Below are positions 5,422 to 5,678 of a stretch of 5,678 bases of DNA, piece after piece. The position numbers and the translations under genes are program-made. A model generated the notes under the pieces. The model did not search any database. It had not been told where the DNA came from and saw only the letters and a list, made by a program, of their open reading frames with translations. Each line of letters begins with the position of its first letter. The first letter of the stretch is position 1. Source of the DNA: Thiohalobacter sp. (lineage in GTDB: Bacteria; Pseudomonadota; Gammaproteobacteria; DSM-19610); NCBI GenBank assembly GCA_027080445.1, contig JALWRY010000246.1, positions 1 through 5,678 on the forward strand, read 5' to 3'.

Positions 5422-5437
5422 CTGTATGGATAAACAG
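5422..5437. promoter_or_regulatory. LexA (SOS) box
   Basis: CTGT (5422-5425), eight A/T-rich bases, then ACAG (5434-5437) match the CTGT-N8-ACAG consensus of gammaproteobacterial LexA operators exactly, with the usual A-T-rich centre and TAT flank. It is immediately followed by a perfect -10 hexamer TATAAT at 5438-5443 on the plus strand. The best -35 there, TTGACT at 5418-5423, is only 14 bases upstream of it, which is suboptimal. LexA bound here would block plus-strand transcription and might also affect the minus-strand operon, which starts 111 bases away. No standard SOS gene (recA, lexA, umuDC, dinB, imuA) follows within the window. Confidence 0.65.
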
Positions 5438-5472
5438 TATAATGACCTCATTTGAGAGTGCAAGGTGGGGGT

Positions 5473-5556
5473 ATGCCGCAATATGAGGTATATCTACAAA
5501 CAGATTCGGTCTGGTGTTCATGTATAGAAAGGGTTGTTGTACCTATATTGGCTTGA
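5473..5556 (+). CDS. Possible 27-residue small protein downstream of the LexA box
   Basis: ATG 5473 is preceded by AAGGTGG (5462-5468) at a workable distance and lies about 30 bases after the TATAAT at 5438-5443, so promoter, leader and start have plausible geometry. The predicted peptide begins MPQYEVYLQT, contains a WCSC segment and ends in a short hydrophobic VVVPILA. It resembles no family known to me. It lacks the long transmembrane helix of SOS-induced toxins such as TisB. A frame this short can arise by chance, so this is a weak call offered mainly because of its position. Confidence 0.18.
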   Translation: MPQYEVYLQTDSVWCSCIERVVVPILA

Positions 5557-5593
5557 AAAGCAAGGAATACAGGCGTAGTTTCGCAGGTTAGAA

Positions 5594-5660
5594 GAAGCGC
5601 GCGCCAAGACGGGGTAGTGCGGGATACACGGCGGATTCACGTGTTACTACACAGCGCTTC
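5594..5660. repeat. Nested inverted repeat of 67 bases
   Basis: Three arms pair in order: GAAGCGC (5594-5600) with GCGCTTC (5654-5660), GTAGT (5614-5618) with ACTAC (5646-5650), and ACACG (5626-5630) with CGTGT (5640-5644). The left arm has larger unpaired segments (13 and 7 bases) than the right (3 and 1), giving an asymmetric, bulged cruciform. No T-tract follows. It could be a structured RNA, a recombination site or a protein-binding site. It lacks the terminal core-site sequences of an integron attC. Confidence 0.35.
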
Positions 5661-5678
5661 GCCAGATACACAAATGTT

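Larger units (their letters stand above)
5312..5678. other. Gene-poor 367-base region with regulatory and structured DNA
   Basis: No reading frame here has convincing protein character. It contains the Shine-Dalgarno and a possible promoter for the minus-strand operon (5312-5375), two CTGT...ACAG palindromes (5394-5408 and 5422-5437, the second a perfect-consensus LexA box), a doubtful 27-codon ORF (5473-5556) and a nested inverted repeat (5594-5660). The base composition from about 5320 to 5580 is visibly more AT-rich than the coding regions. No tRNA or recognised ncRNA was found. Confidence 0.6.

Noticed and set aside
5148..5486. Plus-strand frames across the start of the secreted-protein gene and its upstream region
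   Set aside because: They are antisense to a gene with a clear signal peptide and motifs, lack protein-like patterning and have no supporting ribosome-binding site.
5594..5660. Integron attC site
   Set aside because: The structure is the right size, but the terminal RYYYAAC and GTTRRRY core sites are absent and no integrase or cassette pattern is seen in the window.

Overview
The window looks like a piece of a gammaproteobacterial chromosome with moderately high GC. The main grounds are a GlnK and AmtB pair very close to pseudomonad and other gammaproteobacterial versions, an outer-membrane porin of the TorF type next to them, and a LexA box of the CTGT-N8-ACAG kind. No 16S or other taxonomic marker is present, so the genus is not assigned.

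Layout. (1) 2-898, plus strand: the 3' end of an RHS-repeat gene whose reading frame runs straight into the C-terminal part of a TorF-type porin. The porin has lost its own start and signal peptide. (2) 970-2639, plus: glnK-amtB, the ammonium-sensing and ammonium-transport pair, closed by two tandem hairpins, the second a textbook intrinsic terminator. (3) 2776-4163, plus: a two-gene ABC transporter of the FetA/FetB (YbbL/YbbM) type with overlapping genes. (4) 5311 down to 4165, minus: a tightly packed three-gene operon encoding a secreted protein of unknown function, a DUF427 protein and a small potassium-channel-like membrane protein. It converges on fetB with one base between the stop codons. 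(5) 5312-5678: 367 bases without a convincing gene. They hold a candidate promoter for the minus-strand operon, a perfect-consensus LexA box, a possible 27-residue ORF and a nested inverted repeat.

How the parts work together. GlnK is the uridylylatable PII protein that plugs the AmtB channel when nitrogen is plentiful, and the porin upstream probably belonged to the same nitrogen-related locus before the RHS sequence displaced its 5' part. The FetAB-like pair is a separate transcription unit, by analogy exporting iron or another metal. The minus-strand trio is probably cotranscribed, but its shared purpose is unknown. No complete new system such as CRISPR, defence island or toxin-immunity pair can be supported. 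The most unusual items are the RHS-porin chimera and the apparently orphan LexA site with the structured DNA next to it.
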